Part shown: one piece after another, positions 40,622 to 52,401 of the stretch | How the letters are laid out: every line of letters starts with the position of its first letter | How positions within the stretch are numbered: position 1 is the first letter of the stretch | DNA from: Rhynchopus euleeides | Lineage: Eukaryota > Euglenozoa > Diplonemea > Diplonemida > Diplonemidae | Length of the DNA: 64,000 bases | Assembly (NCBI GenBank): GCA_963210315.1 | Contig: OY723276.1 | Coordinates: forward strand, 868,001 to 932,000 | Reading direction: 5' to 3' | Program-made: the position numbers and the translations under genes | Notes under the pieces: generated by a model | What the model was told of the DNA's origin: nothing | Database searches by the model: none | What the model saw: only the letters and a program-made list of their open reading frames with translations

Positions 40622-41335
40622 TCCTCTAATTCTATTGTCTTCAGAAGGGCCAGTAGACCCCAAAATGGGTCCCATATGGGTCCTGGGGGGGTCTGAGACC
40701 CTGTCGCACCCTGTCGCACCCTCGCCAAATGCGTTAAAACACGTTTTTTTCGTGTTTTTGCCCTTTGGCCGTCCTGTACATAGCGTTTTTTTGGATTCTC
40801 GGAAATGTCAGTTGGAAGGCAAATGTCAGTTGAATAGGAAATGTCAGTTTGGTGGGAAATGTCAGTGGTGTGGCACCTGTTCGGTTTGTTATGCTGCGGG
40901 TTGTCGATTGCAGGGGGATCCGCTGGCGCCGCAAAGTCGCTCGCCGGAGAGCGGGGCTGCCGCGAAGCGGCGCCCCGCGACCGGCAGAGCGACTTTGCGG
41001 TGATGGCGGATTCCTCTGTAAGTCGGCAGTATGGCTGTCAATAGAGGGTGGACCGTCAGGCTGGGGTCGATGCAACAAAAATTCTATTGTCTTCAGAAGG
41101 GCCAGTAGACCCCAAAATGGGTCCCATATGGGTCCTGGGGGGGTCTGAGACCCTGTCGCACCCTGTCGCACCCTCGCCAAATGCGTTAAAACACGTTTTT
41201 TTCGTGTTTTTGCCCTTTGGCCGTCCTGTACATAGCGTTTTTTTGGATTCTCGGAAATGTCAGTTGGAAGGCAAATGTCAGTTGAATAGGAAATGTCAGT
41301 TTGGTGGGAAATGTCAGTGGTGTGGCATGTCAGTG
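40622..41335. repeat. 452-bp repeat, second locus
   Basis: Starts mid-unit at 40622, one whole unit at 40734-41185, then a partial unit to about 41335 that stops inside the AAATGTCAGT minisatellite. Nearly identical to 27336-28141. Confidence 0.9.
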
Positions 41336-42990
41336 GTGTAGCGGTGCCAGCGGATCCCCCTGCAATCGACAACGTGGGGGCGCGGGCGGCTTCGCCGCCC
41401 GCGGCCCCCCCGCGCCCCCGTGGCCGTGTCCGACCCCCTGCGTCCGCCGCCCTCACATGCGAGACACCTTCCCGCCGCGCCGTCGGACATGCCTGATTCG
41501 TTTCCAGCTTCTGTATGGCAGCATGTGGTACATGAGGACGTGTCTCGAGGTAGACTTCGTTTGCTGCACGTGTCTGTTCGCAGCAACAGCTGCTGCACGC
41601 CGACGTGGTGACGCCAGCTGGTCCCCGTTTTGCCCCTAGTCGGCTGGGTAGCCTGGAGGCTTCTGGGCTGGGAGCGTTGTGTCTCGGTTAGGTTCCCTGC
41701 TGAGAAGTGACTACCACTTTTTCTTCGAACATCGCATTGTCTCCAAGTGGGGCCTTCGCTACCGTGTGCGAAAAAATGAGATAGAATGAGGGGAAAAACG
41801 CTTAAAAAAGGAGTCAGGGGAGTTGCGGGTTCCCTAGCCTGGGCAGCATATTTGGACCCCGATTCCCGCGAAAAGCACGATTTCGGTGTCACTCAGATCC
41901 AAGATCTCACTCGCAGGGTTGCGACGTGCAATATCAGAAGAAACCCCTCATTGTGACGAAAAACGGCGACGCAGCGATTTTCACACACAAGTCTCGACAG
42001 CGGGACTGGGAAGACCTCTTGCCGAGGTGGTGCAGGCGCTCCGAAGAGAGTCGCGGGACAGGCCTGTCCGGACTCGGCCCAGGTCAAGAGGACCCTCAGG
42101 GCCTCGGCCCAGTCCAGCGGGACCGCCCCCAGCATCGGCCTTCTTGCGCGCGGGGGTTTTGTTGATGTTTGCTTGATGTTGTTTGCTGTGTTGTTTATCA
42201 TCACTGTTGCTGCCTAGTGCAGTTTCCGCCACGTGCGCTGCACGGTGCGACGGGGGCGCGACCACCACCACCCTTCATCAGGAAATTGGGTTGTGTGTGC
42301 GTCAGTTCTCGGCCCCTCTCGCAGATGTTGACTAGGCAGACTGTCCCCCCTCCCCTGTCCGGCCCTCTGGGCAGCGAGCTCGTGCCTGGTGAGGCAGGTA
42401 GGGCAGCTGCCCGACCGGTCAAAGTTTTGGACACGAGCCCAGCGAGATCACTGCCTCTGGGCAAACTATTGCTTTGTTGTGCTTCTCGCGTCGAGCGAAG
42501 ATACTTGCTCCGCACTATTCACTAAATCTCCCTGCCAGGGCCGAGTGCGCACAGGGTCCCCTCGGCATGGGCCGAGTGCGTCGAGGGTCCCCTCGGCAAG
42601 GGCCGAGTGCGTACAGGGTCCCCTCGACAGGGGCCGAGTGCGTACAGGGTCCCCTCGGCAAGGGCCGAGTGTGTACAGGGTCCCCTTGTCCCCCCGATTT
42701 GCCTTGGAACGTCTCCCAGTTTTCCCAGGTTTTGTCCCCCCTATTCAGACCGACCCCGCCACCAGTCACGTGACTGAGAGTGACTGGCAGTCAGCCGAAA
42801 TTGCGAAAATTGGCCCTTCTCCCCTGGCCAGCCAAAAAACCCACCTGACTGACTGACGAGCTGTGACGAGCTGTGACTGGAAGCGAGGCCCCCCCAAGTA
42901 TTTTTTGTTGCTTTTTGATTCCTACCAATTTTGCTGAACGGTCCCTCCTCTACAACTTGTTGTTTAGTCGGGTCTCCCGTCGCGTGTCCT
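41336..42990. other. Unassigned 1.65 kb with GC hairpin and tandem repeat
   Basis: 41374-41402 is a GC-rich hairpin with a CTTCGCC loop. 42535-42685 is a five-unit tandem repeat of about 30 bp (GGCCGAGTGCG-ACAGGGTCCCCTCGGCA). Short open frames exist (for example 41886-42176) but lack family resemblance or supporting context. Confidence 0.5.
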
Positions 42991-43004
42991 GCCCCCCCCC
43001 CCCC

Positions 43005-44156
43005 TAGGGGGGGTCAAATGCCACCCTTTTACGTGGACAAACACGATTTTTCAAAAAACCGGCGCAGAGGCCCCAAAGCCCCCGTAAACCCTCCAAACCC
43101 CCCCAGATCGGTCCGGAAACCCATCGAACCCCACTTTTCCACCATTCCGGGCACCTCAGGTGCCCGAATTGGGGTACCTAAATTTTGTGCCACCGTTTGG
43201 TACCGGACAGTGCCACTGTGTGGGAGGTTGGAAAAGAAAATGCCCCAACACACCACATCTGAGGGTTGCAATGCATGTTGCTTGCCAACCACGTCATCCG
43301 GTGGGTGTCAGGCGCTATGTAGGTGGCATTAGCCAGGTCTTCGATGAGTTCTGGCTTGTATATGTACCTCCCTGCCACCATGCACCGGGAGGCTGCCTGT
43401 AGGTACGGAACAAGTCCAGATGGTCGTGTGATTCCTGTGCAGCAGTGCTCCACAACCGGGATGTGTTGACAACGACTGTTGCAACACGAGCTGTACATTC
43501 CGGGAACACACGAAGTGCGCTGTCGTGGTACCCATTGTGCCAGAATTGGTAGTTGCTGCGGTCTACTTTGCCTGGCCCAAGAGCACTGGTACTGAACGGT
43601 GCAATATGCGTGGCGAGGTGAATGCAACGGAAGGGCGCAAAGTCAATACAGCTCTCGGATGGCGGGTGGTGGTGCCACTAGTGTGTGACGTTCACTCGAG
43701 GATACAACGCATCACAATGAATCAGCAACCGTGGACCGAGTACAATACGCTCTCTGTGGCTGGTGTGGGGGACAAAGGCAGTGCCTGTGCCGCAGGCAGG
43801 GAGGTACATATACAAGCCAGAACACATCGAAGACCTGGCTCATGCCACCTACATAGCGCCTGACACCCACCGGATGACGTGGTTGGCAAGCAACATGCAT
43901 TGCAACCCTCAGATGTGGTGTGTTGGGGCATTTTCTTTTCCAACCTCCCACACAGTGGCACTGTCCGGTACCAAACGGTGGCACAAAATTTAGGTACCCC
44001 AATTCGGGCACCTGAGGTGCCCGGAATGGTGGAAAAGTGGGGTTCGATGGGTTTCCGGACCGATCTGGGGGGGTTTGGAGGGTTTACGGGGGCTTTGGGG
44101 CCTCTGCGCCGGTTTTTTGAAAAATCGTGTTTGTCACCCCCATTTGACCCCCCCTA
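43005..44156. mobile_element. Foldback element F, copy 2 (1152 bp)
   Basis: Same length as 8447-9598 and differing at only a few bases that I noticed. Also set in poly-C with TA at each edge. Confidence 0.8.
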
Positions 44157-44240
44157 CCCCCCCCCCCCTTCCTTACGTGTAGTGTCTGCCTCCACTCTGC
44201 CACGCCCACTCCCACAGTTGTGTCGTGACAGGGCATCACA

Positions 44241-44414
44241 TGCCTCGTAACCTCACCCCCGAAGGCCGCGCTCGCATCCGAAAGAAGCATGTGTTAATCG
44301 TCGCCGGTGCCGTGAGTTGCCTTTACCTCGCAAATAGCGCTGCCATCCTGCTGTCCTTCCCACCGCCTGCCTCCCTGGACCCCCACGCATTTTTTCTTGG
44401 AGATCAGCTGGCAA
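44241..44414 (+). pseudogene. Gene Y, 5' part (small putative membrane protein)
   Basis: Starts MPRNLTPEGRARIRKKH and continues with a hydrophobic segment (VLIVAGAVSCLYLANSAAILL), a possible signal anchor. The frame reaches GAT CAG CTG GCA A at the hAT insertion. Beyond the element, ATG CGC AAC (51214 on) continues it to a TGA at 51297-51299. The rejoined frame would encode about 85 residues. Family unknown; the gene may be chance. Confidence 0.4.
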
Positions 44415-44559
44415 CAAGGCTCTCGGGCCTCCGGAGGCGCCTCCGGAGGCCTCCGGAGGGCCTCCGGAGGCGAAAAAGTCAAAAAATAGATTGCCCATTT
44501 GGTGACACTTTTTTTTTTGGTACGGTGAAAAAATGAAAATAGAATACGATTTTTGGAAT

Positions 44560-45815
44560 TTTTTGAAAGATTTTGCCCGGGGAGGCGCTAATCCGAATTA
44601 TCTGGCAATAGTATTTGAGTAAATTGTGTCGTGAGGATTGTGACGATGATGGGTGGGGTGTTGTGGGGGAGGGGATGCTGCTTCGAAGACTGGCAAGGGA
44701 GGGTGGGGGGTGGGGGCTGGGTTCACCGTCCAACCTATTACCATGCTGCAGCACTCCGCTACCTCTTTGGAATCAGCCACCATTCTGTTCCGTCTTGCCC
44801 GTTTTTCATTTCCCGGTGGCGAGGTGAAGCAACCTGTTGTTCAAAAGCAATTGAAGATTGAAAAAAAAAAGCAAAGGAATGGGGGTGAATCATGATGAGG
44901 CTCATCAAGAGTCACCAACTTGAACAGCAACGCCAAAAACTGGCCAAACAAGAAAGCAATTCAGGGCCTTTGCTGACCAAGAAAATCCACCATTAGTGTG
45001 TTTGAGTATTTCCTCCATATTTGCATTTGGGGAAATGGTGGAGATTGGCGGATTTTCCTGGCTTGCGAAGGCCCCAAGAAAGAGAAAGGCAAATCCAATG
45101 TCACCCCCCCCCCCTCCACAGCGAAGAGTTCTCCATAGGTTTTTTTACTCTGTCTGTTCTGTATGCACTTCAATTTTATCGACTCGTCTCGAGCAGCAGT
45201 GTGAAACCTACTATTGTACATGGTAACTGGGCCCATTAGTTTATCCTTCCTCTTCTCGAGGAGAATCATTGGTTGAGGAATGAGCTGTCACGAAAAAATC
45301 CCCTTCACCCCAACGGAACACGCACATTCACGCACGACGCTTCAGCTGTATTTACATTCGCATCCATGAATCAAAAAAATAACAAGGAAAAAAGAAAGAA
45401 CCTGCCTGGAAGACGCACACGGATCCTCACTTCTTCAATTGGTTGTTTGAATGAAGCTTGCATTACAGAGGTAGAGACAGCTCCGCAAAGGGCCATCAGC
45501 TCGACTGTTTAAATTGTGATACCAGGATCCGAGACTCCCACTTCCCAAGCACTGTTGTCAGATCATCCCCCCCCCCAACACACACAGCTGCTCTTTTATG
45601 TGTAAGAAGACAAAAAAAATAGGGGGGGCTTTGGGATTGGGGCTATGAACATAATTACGGGGCGGGGTGTAGAGAAGAACAAGAACAAGAAAATGAAAAG
45701 GAACCACAGAGTTGACAATTCCGGCGGACGGGGGGGGGGGTTTGATCGTCGAGAGTGAATGGAAAAGTAAATCTCCCGGCGGACGGGGGGGGGGGGGGGC
45801 ATTTCCTTGTGTTTG
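44560..45815. other. Left interior of hAT copy 2, no gene
   Basis: 44560-45235 matches 36813-37560 inverted, the region kept by the deletion derivative. 45236-45815 is specific to this copy and holds poly-C tracts and ACTCTCGACGATCAAA motifs. No gene seen. Confidence 0.6.
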
Positions 45816-45820
45816 AAGCA

Positions 45821-48406
45821 TTAATCAAAAACGTCGAGGGGGTCAGGGTCCGACTCCGGGGGGGCCACACCTTCCTGGCTGTGACTCGCAGGCTGCGAGG
45901 AGTGCAACGTCTGTGATAGCAGAGCCGCTCTCCTCTGCGCCCTACGATCCCGGCTTGCGTGGAAGACAGGGAAGTGTTCAGGATGAAGCTCTTTATGGTT
46001 TATCGCAAGGAACATGCAGTTGTCAGCCCGTTCCGCACTCAAGACGGCACGGTGTTTCGAGATGACTGAAGAGAGGCGCTTGAAGTGCCTCTCCACGGTC
46101 GCCTCAGAGTGTGCACTCTTGGCGAGGGCACGGGCAAACATGTTTAAGTTCGTAAAGTCATCGTTCTCATACCCTTCCCCCCAAAAGCCCATGAACGTGT
46201 GCTTGTCACTGTACCCCCGGAAAAAAAACTCTCCCATCTCTTTCTTCAGAAGGTCACGGAGTTCTGTGTCGCTAATGTCATTCGTGTTTGTCCGCATGCG
46301 TGTGTAGAGGAAAAGGTAGTTCATGACGAGTTTCACCCCCTCCTCCCGCTCTTCCTTCGCCAGGAGGCGGTGGTTCATGGTTGGGTCAAGGAATTTAAAA
46401 AGTTCGACCCCGTCAAAGGAAAAGTGTTTTGCGGTCCTCGTCTCGATAGCATCGATGAAAACTCGCGCCTTCTCCAGTGTGCTGCCCGTGAACCCCTTTT
46501 CTTCAATGACCCTCGTCACCTCAGGGATGAGGTTGCTGATTCCCTGGACAAAGTCGATGAACGATGAACGGGCGCTTTGCAGTCTGTCCGTCAGGACTGC
46601 GATGGGCTTGGATAAACTTAAAAACAATGTTGTCTCATCCCAAAATCTGCTGTCATCCCTGTCGACCGTCATCAAAAAGGGCCGCAGCTGCTCCAGACGT
46701 AGGGCACAGTCATACAGACTGTTCCACCGGACATTCGTTGGGCGGATGACAGAGAGCTTTTTCCCCGCACCCTGGTTGGCGCGGAGCACGGTGTACTCGT
46801 CGGTCTTGGATGACCCGTACCTTTTAACCAGGTCGATAATTTTACCCCTCCATGCACGCATCCCGGGCACCTTCTGCACCATGTCCCCGAGGATGAGCTG
46901 GAGACTGTGCACTGAGCACCGATAGCTCAGTATGCCCCAGTCTGCGAGCTCTTTCCTGGTGTCCTCGAGGATGCTGTCGATTATGGCTTCGAAGGAGTCA
47001 GAGGCAGAAGAGTCTGCGGCACTGGGTGCCGCAGACTCTTCTTCTTCCATGACATCCTCTTCTTCGAAGTCCTCTGTGACAGCACCCTCGAGATCGACCT
47101 CCAGCTCCCTCACCTTTCTGAGAGCCTTCTGCATCGTTGCAGCGTTGTCTGCGACAACGCTGAACACCCTGATGTGCTCCTGGGCCAACTCCTTGATTGT
47201 GGCCTCCAGCACCTCCACCACAAATTTTGCGTCACATTTTCCCTGCACCTCAACATTTTTGAGGTAGTAGCAGGCTTTGCCATCGGAGATGGCAAAGCCT
47301 AAAAATCCCCGCCGCACGACGGTGGCTCCGTCGACCATGAGGAAGACGTCCCGCCCACGGAGACGCCTGTACATCTCCTGGCGGGTCACCTCGGCAAGGT
47401 CGTCGATCCGTGTTGCAATTTTTTCGTGGAAAAAATTCTTCCCCTTGACGAGGCCCTTGTTGAAAAAAATGTTCCGGAAAACGGTGTTGCCTGTACCGTA
47501 TGAAAATGGCAAGTTGCATTCGGCAAATCCGAATGCAACTGTGTCCTCGTATGTCGTGAACCCGTATTGGCAGCCGTCCCCCTCTGGAGGAGGAGCAGCA
47601 TTCGACCCCCCCACAGATGGCTGTTTTGGCTGTGTTGAAGAGAGTGAAGGGGGTGCTTCTGCCGTCTTGATGAGTGACGGGTGCACTCTTGTAAAGTGGC
47701 GGTCAACATTCCACCGTCGGCTCTTCCCGTTTTTGAACGTCTGCCCACAGTCCTCAACATTGCAAACCCACTCATCGTCCCCCTTACTTACATGTCGCAT
47801 GTGGTCTGGTTCCTTCACCTTCCTGCCACGAACAGTGGCGGTTTCTTTTTTACCTTTCTTCTCCCCTCCTCCCCGGCCCTTGTCCTTGCCCTTCTCCTTC
47901 CCTTTCCCTCGGCTCCCTCCCTTACCCCCCTTCGATTTTTTAGGAGGCGGGTCGCTCTCGCTCGAATCGCTGCTCGCGGCATCATCTTCCACGTCGTCAT
48001 CCTCATCGCTGCTGGGGACCTCAGGCTGGCTCGGCTGGCTTGGCTGGCTTGGCTGGCTCGGCTTCTCCTCCCGCTTCCTCTTCTCTCTCTGCAACGCGCG
48101 CGGGTTCTGCGACGGCTGGAGCACCACGCCGGGGAGAAGGCGCAAGTCCAGCGTCGTCCCGAAGCCAGGATCCATGGGCAGGGGCAAGGAGTGCTTTGCT
48201 ACAGTGTAGCGCACATCCACCTTCTTCCCAGGCTTCGAGACAAGCTGCCCCCTCCACGTGCGCAGGTTGCCGTCCATGTCCTTCCACTCGTGGATGAAGT
48301 GAGCATTCTCTGCCAACCCCTCCGTGAACTGCGACACGCGCTTCACAGTCCAGGCGATCCTCTTCTCATCCTTCTCCTTGCCGCGCTTCATCGTTTCTGC
48401 ATCCAC
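45821..48406 (-). CDS. hAT superfamily transposase
   Basis: 861 residues, single exon, from ATG at 48406. A BED-type zinc finger (C215-x4-C220-x16-H237-x4-H242) follows a basic, Ser/Glu-rich N-terminus. RNase H-fold catalytic residues: Asp359 (LMVDGAT), Asp420 (VADNAATM), the hAT signature C497xxH500 (CSVHSLQLIL) and RWN 560-562. The C-terminal dimerisation block (SEATVERHFKRLSS...ADNCMFLAIN, 767-803) contains the likely catalytic Glu772. An acidic insert (435-470) sits in the insertion domain. It excises and inserts the host element by binding its ends in the nucleus. All hallmark motifs are present and the frame is intact, so it may be active. It is divergent from animal and plant hAT proteins I can recall. 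Confidence 0.93.
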   Translation of the reverse strand: MDAETMKRGKEKDEKRIAWTVKRVSQFTEGLAENAHFIHEWKDMDGNLRTWRGQLVSKPGKKVDVRYTVAKHSLPLPMDPGFGTTLDLRLLPGVVLQPSQNPRALQREKRKREEKPSQPSQPSQPSQPEVPSSDEDDDVEDDAASSDSSESDPPPKKSKGGKGGSRGKGKEKGKDKGRGGGEKKGKKETATVRGRKVKEPDHMRHVSKGDDEWVCNVEDCGQTFKNGKSRRWNVDRHFTRVHPSLIKTAEAPPSLSSTQPKQPSVGGSNAAPPPEGDGCQYGFTTYEDTVAFGFAECNLPFSYGTGNTVFRNIFFNKGLVKGKNFFHEKIATRIDDLAEVTRQEMYRRLRGRDVFLMVDGATVVRRGFLGFAISDGKACYYLKNVEVQGKCDAKFVVEVLEATIKELAQEHIRVFSVVADNAATMQKALRKVRELEVDLEGAVTEDFEEEDVMEEEESAAPSAADSSASDSFEAIIDSILEDTRKELADWGILSYRCSVHSLQLILGDMVQKVPGMRAWRGKIIDLVKRYGSSKTDEYTVLRANQGAGKKLSVIRPTNVRWNSLYDCALRLEQLRPFLMTVDRDDSRFWDETTLFLSLSKPIAVLTDRLQSARSSFIDFVQGISNLIPEVTRVIEEKGFTGSTLEKARVFIDAIETRTAKHFSFDGVELFKFLDPTMNHRLLAKEEREEGVKLVMNYLFLYTRMRTNTNDISDTELRDLLKKEMGEFFFRGYSDKHTFMGFWGEGYENDDFTNLNMFARALAKSAHSEATVERHFKRLSSVISKHRAVLSAERADNCMFLAINHKELHPEHFPVFHASRDRRAQRRAALLSQTLHSSQPASHSQEGVAPPESDPDPLDVFD

Positions 48407-48764
48407 GGAAAGATCCTGTTCGGGAGGAAAGTATGATGAGATAAAGCGAGTGATTTATGACGTTACTAATGTCACATTCTCCTACACGGTGAATGAAATA
48501 AGACAGAAATGCTTTCCGACAGAGTGCCGTACGCCATTCCTGTGTATAACTCGTAATACTAATAGCCAGATATCGATGAGAAATTGAATATCAGTGCATG
48601 AAAACCCAAGGTTTGATTCAAGATGACCAAGACAAATACTTGCCGAAAATGAAAATGTCAAAGTCATTTCAAAAAGGGTAGAGTCTGGGCTGACTCTCTT
48701 CAATTGAATTACAAGTTCAAACAGAAACTTAAAAAGACCTGTATCGGATCTTTGCAAAGTGAGT

Positions 48765-50395
48765 CTCAAGACAGAAATCTGGTATAGCCTGTATTTCCCT
48801 AAATAGGATCAAGACAGAAATCCAGTATGGCCTGTGTCGACTATCCTCAAGACAGAAATCTGGTATGGCCTGTGTTTCCCTAAATAGGATCAAGACAGAA
48901 ATCCAGTATAGCCTGTGTCGGATCTTTGCAAAGTGAGTCTCAAGACAGAAATCTGGTATGGCCTGTGTTTCCCTAAATAGGATCAAGACAGAAATCCAGT
49001 ATGGCCTGTGTCGACTATCCTCAAGACAGAAATCTGGTATGGCCTGTGTTTCCCTAATTAGGATCAAGACAGAAATCCAGTATAGCCTGTGTCGGATCTT
49101 TGCAAAGTGAGTCTCAAGACAGAAATCTGGTATAGCCTGTATTTCCCTAAATAGGATCAAGACAGAAATCCAGTATGGCCTGTGTCGACTATCCTCAAGA
49201 CAGAAATCTGGTATGGCCTGTGTTTCCCTAAATAGGATCAAGACAGAAATCCAGTATGGCCTGTGTCGACTATCCTCAAGACAGAAATCTGGTATGGCCT
49301 GTGTTTCCCTAATTAGGATCAAGACAGAAATCCAGTATAGCCTGTGTCGGATCTTTGCAAAGTGAGTCTCAAGACAGAAATCTGGTATGGCCTGTATTTC
49401 CCTAAATAGGATCAAGACAGAAATCCAGTATGGCCTGTGTCGACTATCCTCAAGACAGAAATCTGGTATGGCCTGTGTTTCCCTAAATAGGATCAAGACA
49501 GAAATCCAGTATAGCCTGTGTCGGATCTTTGCAAAGTGAGTCTCAAGACAGAAATCTGGTATAGCCTGTGTTTCCCTAAATAGGATCAAGACAGAAATCC
49601 AGTGTGGCCTGTGTCGACTATCCTCAAGACAGAAATCTGGTATGGCCTGTGTTTCCCTAATTAGGATCAAGACAGAAATCCAGTATAGCCTGTGTCGGAT
49701 CTTTGCAAAGTGAGTCTCAAGACAGAAATCTGGTATGGCCTGTATTTCCCTAAATAGGATCAAGACAGAAATCCAGTGTGGCCTGTGTCGACTATCCTCA
49801 AGACAGAAATCTGGTATGGCCTGTGTTTCCCTAAATAGGATCAAGACAGAAATCCAGTATAGCCTGTGTCGGATCTTTGCAAAGTGAGTCTCAAGACAGA
49901 AATCTGGTATAGCCTGTGTTTCCCTAAATAGGATCAAGACAGAAATCCAGTGTGGCCTGTGTCGACTATCCTCAAGACAGAAATCTGGTATGGCCTGTGT
50001 TTCCCTAATTAGGATCAAGACAGAAATCCAGTATAGCCTGTGTCGGATCTTTGCAAAGTGAGTCTCAAGACAGAAATCTGGTATGGCCTGTATTTCCCTA
50101 AATAGGATCAAGACAGAAATCCAGTGTGGCCTGTGTCGACTATCCTCAAGACAGAAATCTGGTATGGCCTGTGTTTCCCTAAATAGGATCAAGACAGAAA
50201 GCCAGTATAGCCTGTGTCGGATCTTTGCAAAGTGAGTCTCAAGACAGAAATCTGGTATGGCCTGTATTTCCCTAAATAGGATCAAGACAGAAATCCAGTA
50301 TGGCCTGTGTCGACTATCCTCAAGACAGAAATCTGGTATGGCCTGTGTTTCCCTAATTAGGATCAAGACAGAAATCCAGTATAGCCTGTGTCGGA
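48765..50395. repeat. CAAGACAGAAAT array upstream of hAT transposase (35-40 units)
   Basis: CAAGACAGAAATC(C/T) followed by (A/G)GTATRGCCTGTRT and one of three tails (CCCTAAATAGGAT, CGACTATCCT, CGGATCTTTGCAAAGTGAGTCT), alternating with periods of about 38, 43 and 50 bp. It is open in one frame for 650 codons because units sum to multiples of three; I do not regard that frame as a gene. The copy 1 derivative has only about eight units. Confidence 0.92.
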
Positions 50396-50469
50396 TTTTG
50401 AAATGGAATGCCGACAGTTTAACGTCATGTCGAGGACGAATCGTCACAGAAATGAAGGGGTGGGCTGAG

Positions 50470-51195
50470 TTTCGGGATTTTTTTTCGGATTTCTGGGCCC
50501 GCACCCCAATTTTTTTTTTGGCCGATTTTTTTTGGATTTTGGGCCCGCACCCCAATTTTTTTTTTGGCCGATTTTTTTTGGATTTTGGGCCCGCACCCCA
50601 ATTTTTTTTTTGGCCGGATTTTTTTGGATTTTGGTCCCACACCCCAATTTTTTTTTGGCCGGATTTTTTGGATTTTGGGCCCACACCCCAAATTTTTTTT
50701 GGCCGGATTTTTTTTGGGGTTTTTTCCCGTCTTCATTTGTTTGATTTTTGGGGCCGCATGGGGGATTCAGGGGCCAAAAATATCAGTTTTTTTAGGATTT
50801 CGTTCGACAATGGACAGTTTCAGACCACTAGAATCCGAGTTTGGGGTCAGAATTTTTTTGGTCATCTTTTGGGTGAATTTTGGCTTTCTCGACCAAAAAA
50901 AAATTCTCCCGAAAAAAATCTCCCGAAATGGCCAAAAATTGGCCAAAAACCGTGTTTTGGACCAATTTTTCACCCTGTGCTCGACATGGTGGGTTCCTCC
51001 GGAGGCGCCTCCGGAGGCCTCCGGAGGACCTCCGGAGGCCTCCGGAGGACCTCCGGAGGCCTCCGGAGGCCTCCGGAGGACCTCCGGAGGCCTCCACCCG
51101 CCTCCGGAGGAACCTCCGGAGGTTCCTCCGGAGGAGGCCATTTTAGCTCCTCCGGAGGCCTCCGGAGGCCGGAGGCCCGGAGGCGCCTCCGGAGG
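50470..51195. repeat. Right-end subterminal repeats of hAT copy 2
   Basis: 50480-50720: about five 55-bp units of T-tract plus GGCCG and GGGCCCGCACCCC. 51000-51195: overlapping CCTCCGGAGG palindromes, about 15 copies. Confidence 0.88.
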
Positions 51196-51269
51196 CCCGA
51201 GAGCCTTGCTGGCAATGCGCAACACCTTCCACGCGCTTCTGGTGCTTGCAACCTCAGGGCTCCCTTTGA

Positions 51270-51537
51270 CATGTATCACTTGGACGACCTCCCTTTGACA
51301 TGTATCTCTCAAGAACCCGTGACGATCCTCTCGACGAGTTCATCCCAACATCGGTTCGTGTGCCACATTTGTGGCTCGACCACAAATAGTTCTTGTGTCC
51401 CCTTTAAAAGTGAATGGGCCCTGAAGATGCATGTACTCAGCCACACACGTGACGACGTCGTCTCGGTTGATGAAGCTTCATCTGACTCAGAACAGCCTCC
51501 GCGCAAAGCTCCGCGCCATTCGGTCAGAAATGCTTAA
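51270..51537 (+). CDS. Short C2H2-like zinc-finger protein, hypothetical
   Basis: Frame from ATG 51270 (MYHLDDLPL), 88 residues, to TAA 51535-51537. It contains a CHIC...HVLSHT arrangement (Cys-x2-Cys then two His about 20 residues later), typical of a C2H2 finger, followed by an acidic-basic tail. It starts 62 bp after the hAT element. A near repeat of CTCCCTTTGACATGTATC at 51259-51305 puts two frames close together, so splicing with gene Y is conceivable. Function unknown. Confidence 0.4.
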
Positions 51538-51614
51538 ACTTTCTCTCGCCTCTTACGGTATGCGGGGTCCATACGACCCTCAGGGACTCAGCGCCCTTGC
51601 CATGCATAGCTGAA

Positions 51615-51770
51615 GTTGGGGACCCCCCCCCCCCCCCTAGGCATAGTGCCCCAAACATATGTTTTGGGCCAGAATATTCCAGAATATTTTTTTATGTTTG
51701 CAACTTTCAAAAAATATTTTCAAAAATATTTTTGCCAAAAAATATTTTAAAATATTTTTCTATTTTTTTT
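51615..51770. other. A/T-rich AATATTTT tract with a CCTAGGCATRG border
   Basis: Poly-C then CCTAGGCATAGTGCCCCAAACATAT and AATATTTT runs. A similar border (CCCATGCCTAGGGGGG) with AATATTTT runs is at 62610-62760 in inverse orientation. No gene. Confidence 0.5.
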
Positions 51771-52401
51771 TCAAAACCCGTCTACCAGTGCCGCTTCTAA
51801 TCTCGTCGGTCTTGTCCCAACCACCACCAGCCAGCCCAGAACGCCCTGACGCTGCGACCTCGTCGATTTTTCCGTTTCGCCCATCCGCCCAACTCCGCCA
51901 ACCCAACCAGCCCTACCCTTTCTCCCAGTCAGGGCGGTACTCACACGAGCGGCAAAGCGCTGGGGGAGGGGGGGGGACCTCTATTTTCAGCAAAAAATGG
52001 ATTTTTTGCTGAAAAAAATTTCCGGCCAATTTTATGGCCGGAAGTGGGCCCACCCACGACGGGAGGAAAAAAGAGTGAACGGGCAGCATGCCGTTCCTCT
52101 TTTTCCCCCCGTGAGGGTGGGCCCCCCCCTGCCAGGCAAGGTGAAAAAATGAAGAAACGGGCAGCATGCCGTTCTACATTTTTCCTTGCAAGGCAGGGAG
52201 GGCGCCCCCCATGCCAGACAGCAGCCACCCCTGGAGGGGCAACAACTGACGGGCATGGGGGAACGAGGTGGGTCTGGACCCGACACCGCCACCACACGCG
52301 CAGTGCACCTTTCGGATACACTGTCGTGAGTGGGGTGTGGGCAGTTCCCCTATCCTGTGAGCTCCTTTCGGACGAAGAGGTGCAGCGGTTATCTGCAACC
52401 T
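51771..52401. repeat. 631-bp dispersed repeat, second copy
   Basis: Same sequence and length as 33818-34448, here preceded by a short T-tract. Contains two GGGCAGCATGCCGTTC palindromes. Confidence 0.9.

Larger units (their letters stand above)
44415..51208 (-). mobile_element. hAT element CAAGGCTC, copy 2: complete (6794 bp)
   Basis: Termini CAAGGCTCTCGGGCCTCCGGAGG at both ends and a perfect 7-bp duplication CTGGCAA (44408-44414, 51209-51215). It carries an intact transposase gene on the minus strand, a 1.6-kb CAAGACAGAAAT array upstream of it, about 55-bp A/T units, and CCTCCGGAGG clusters at both ends. Candidate autonomous partner of the derivative at 33338-37612. Confidence 0.95.

Noticed and set aside
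48729..50684. 651-codon frame through the CAAGACAGAAAT array
   Set aside because: Composed of repeat units whose lengths sum to multiples of three; it runs antisense into A/T repeats and has no homology.
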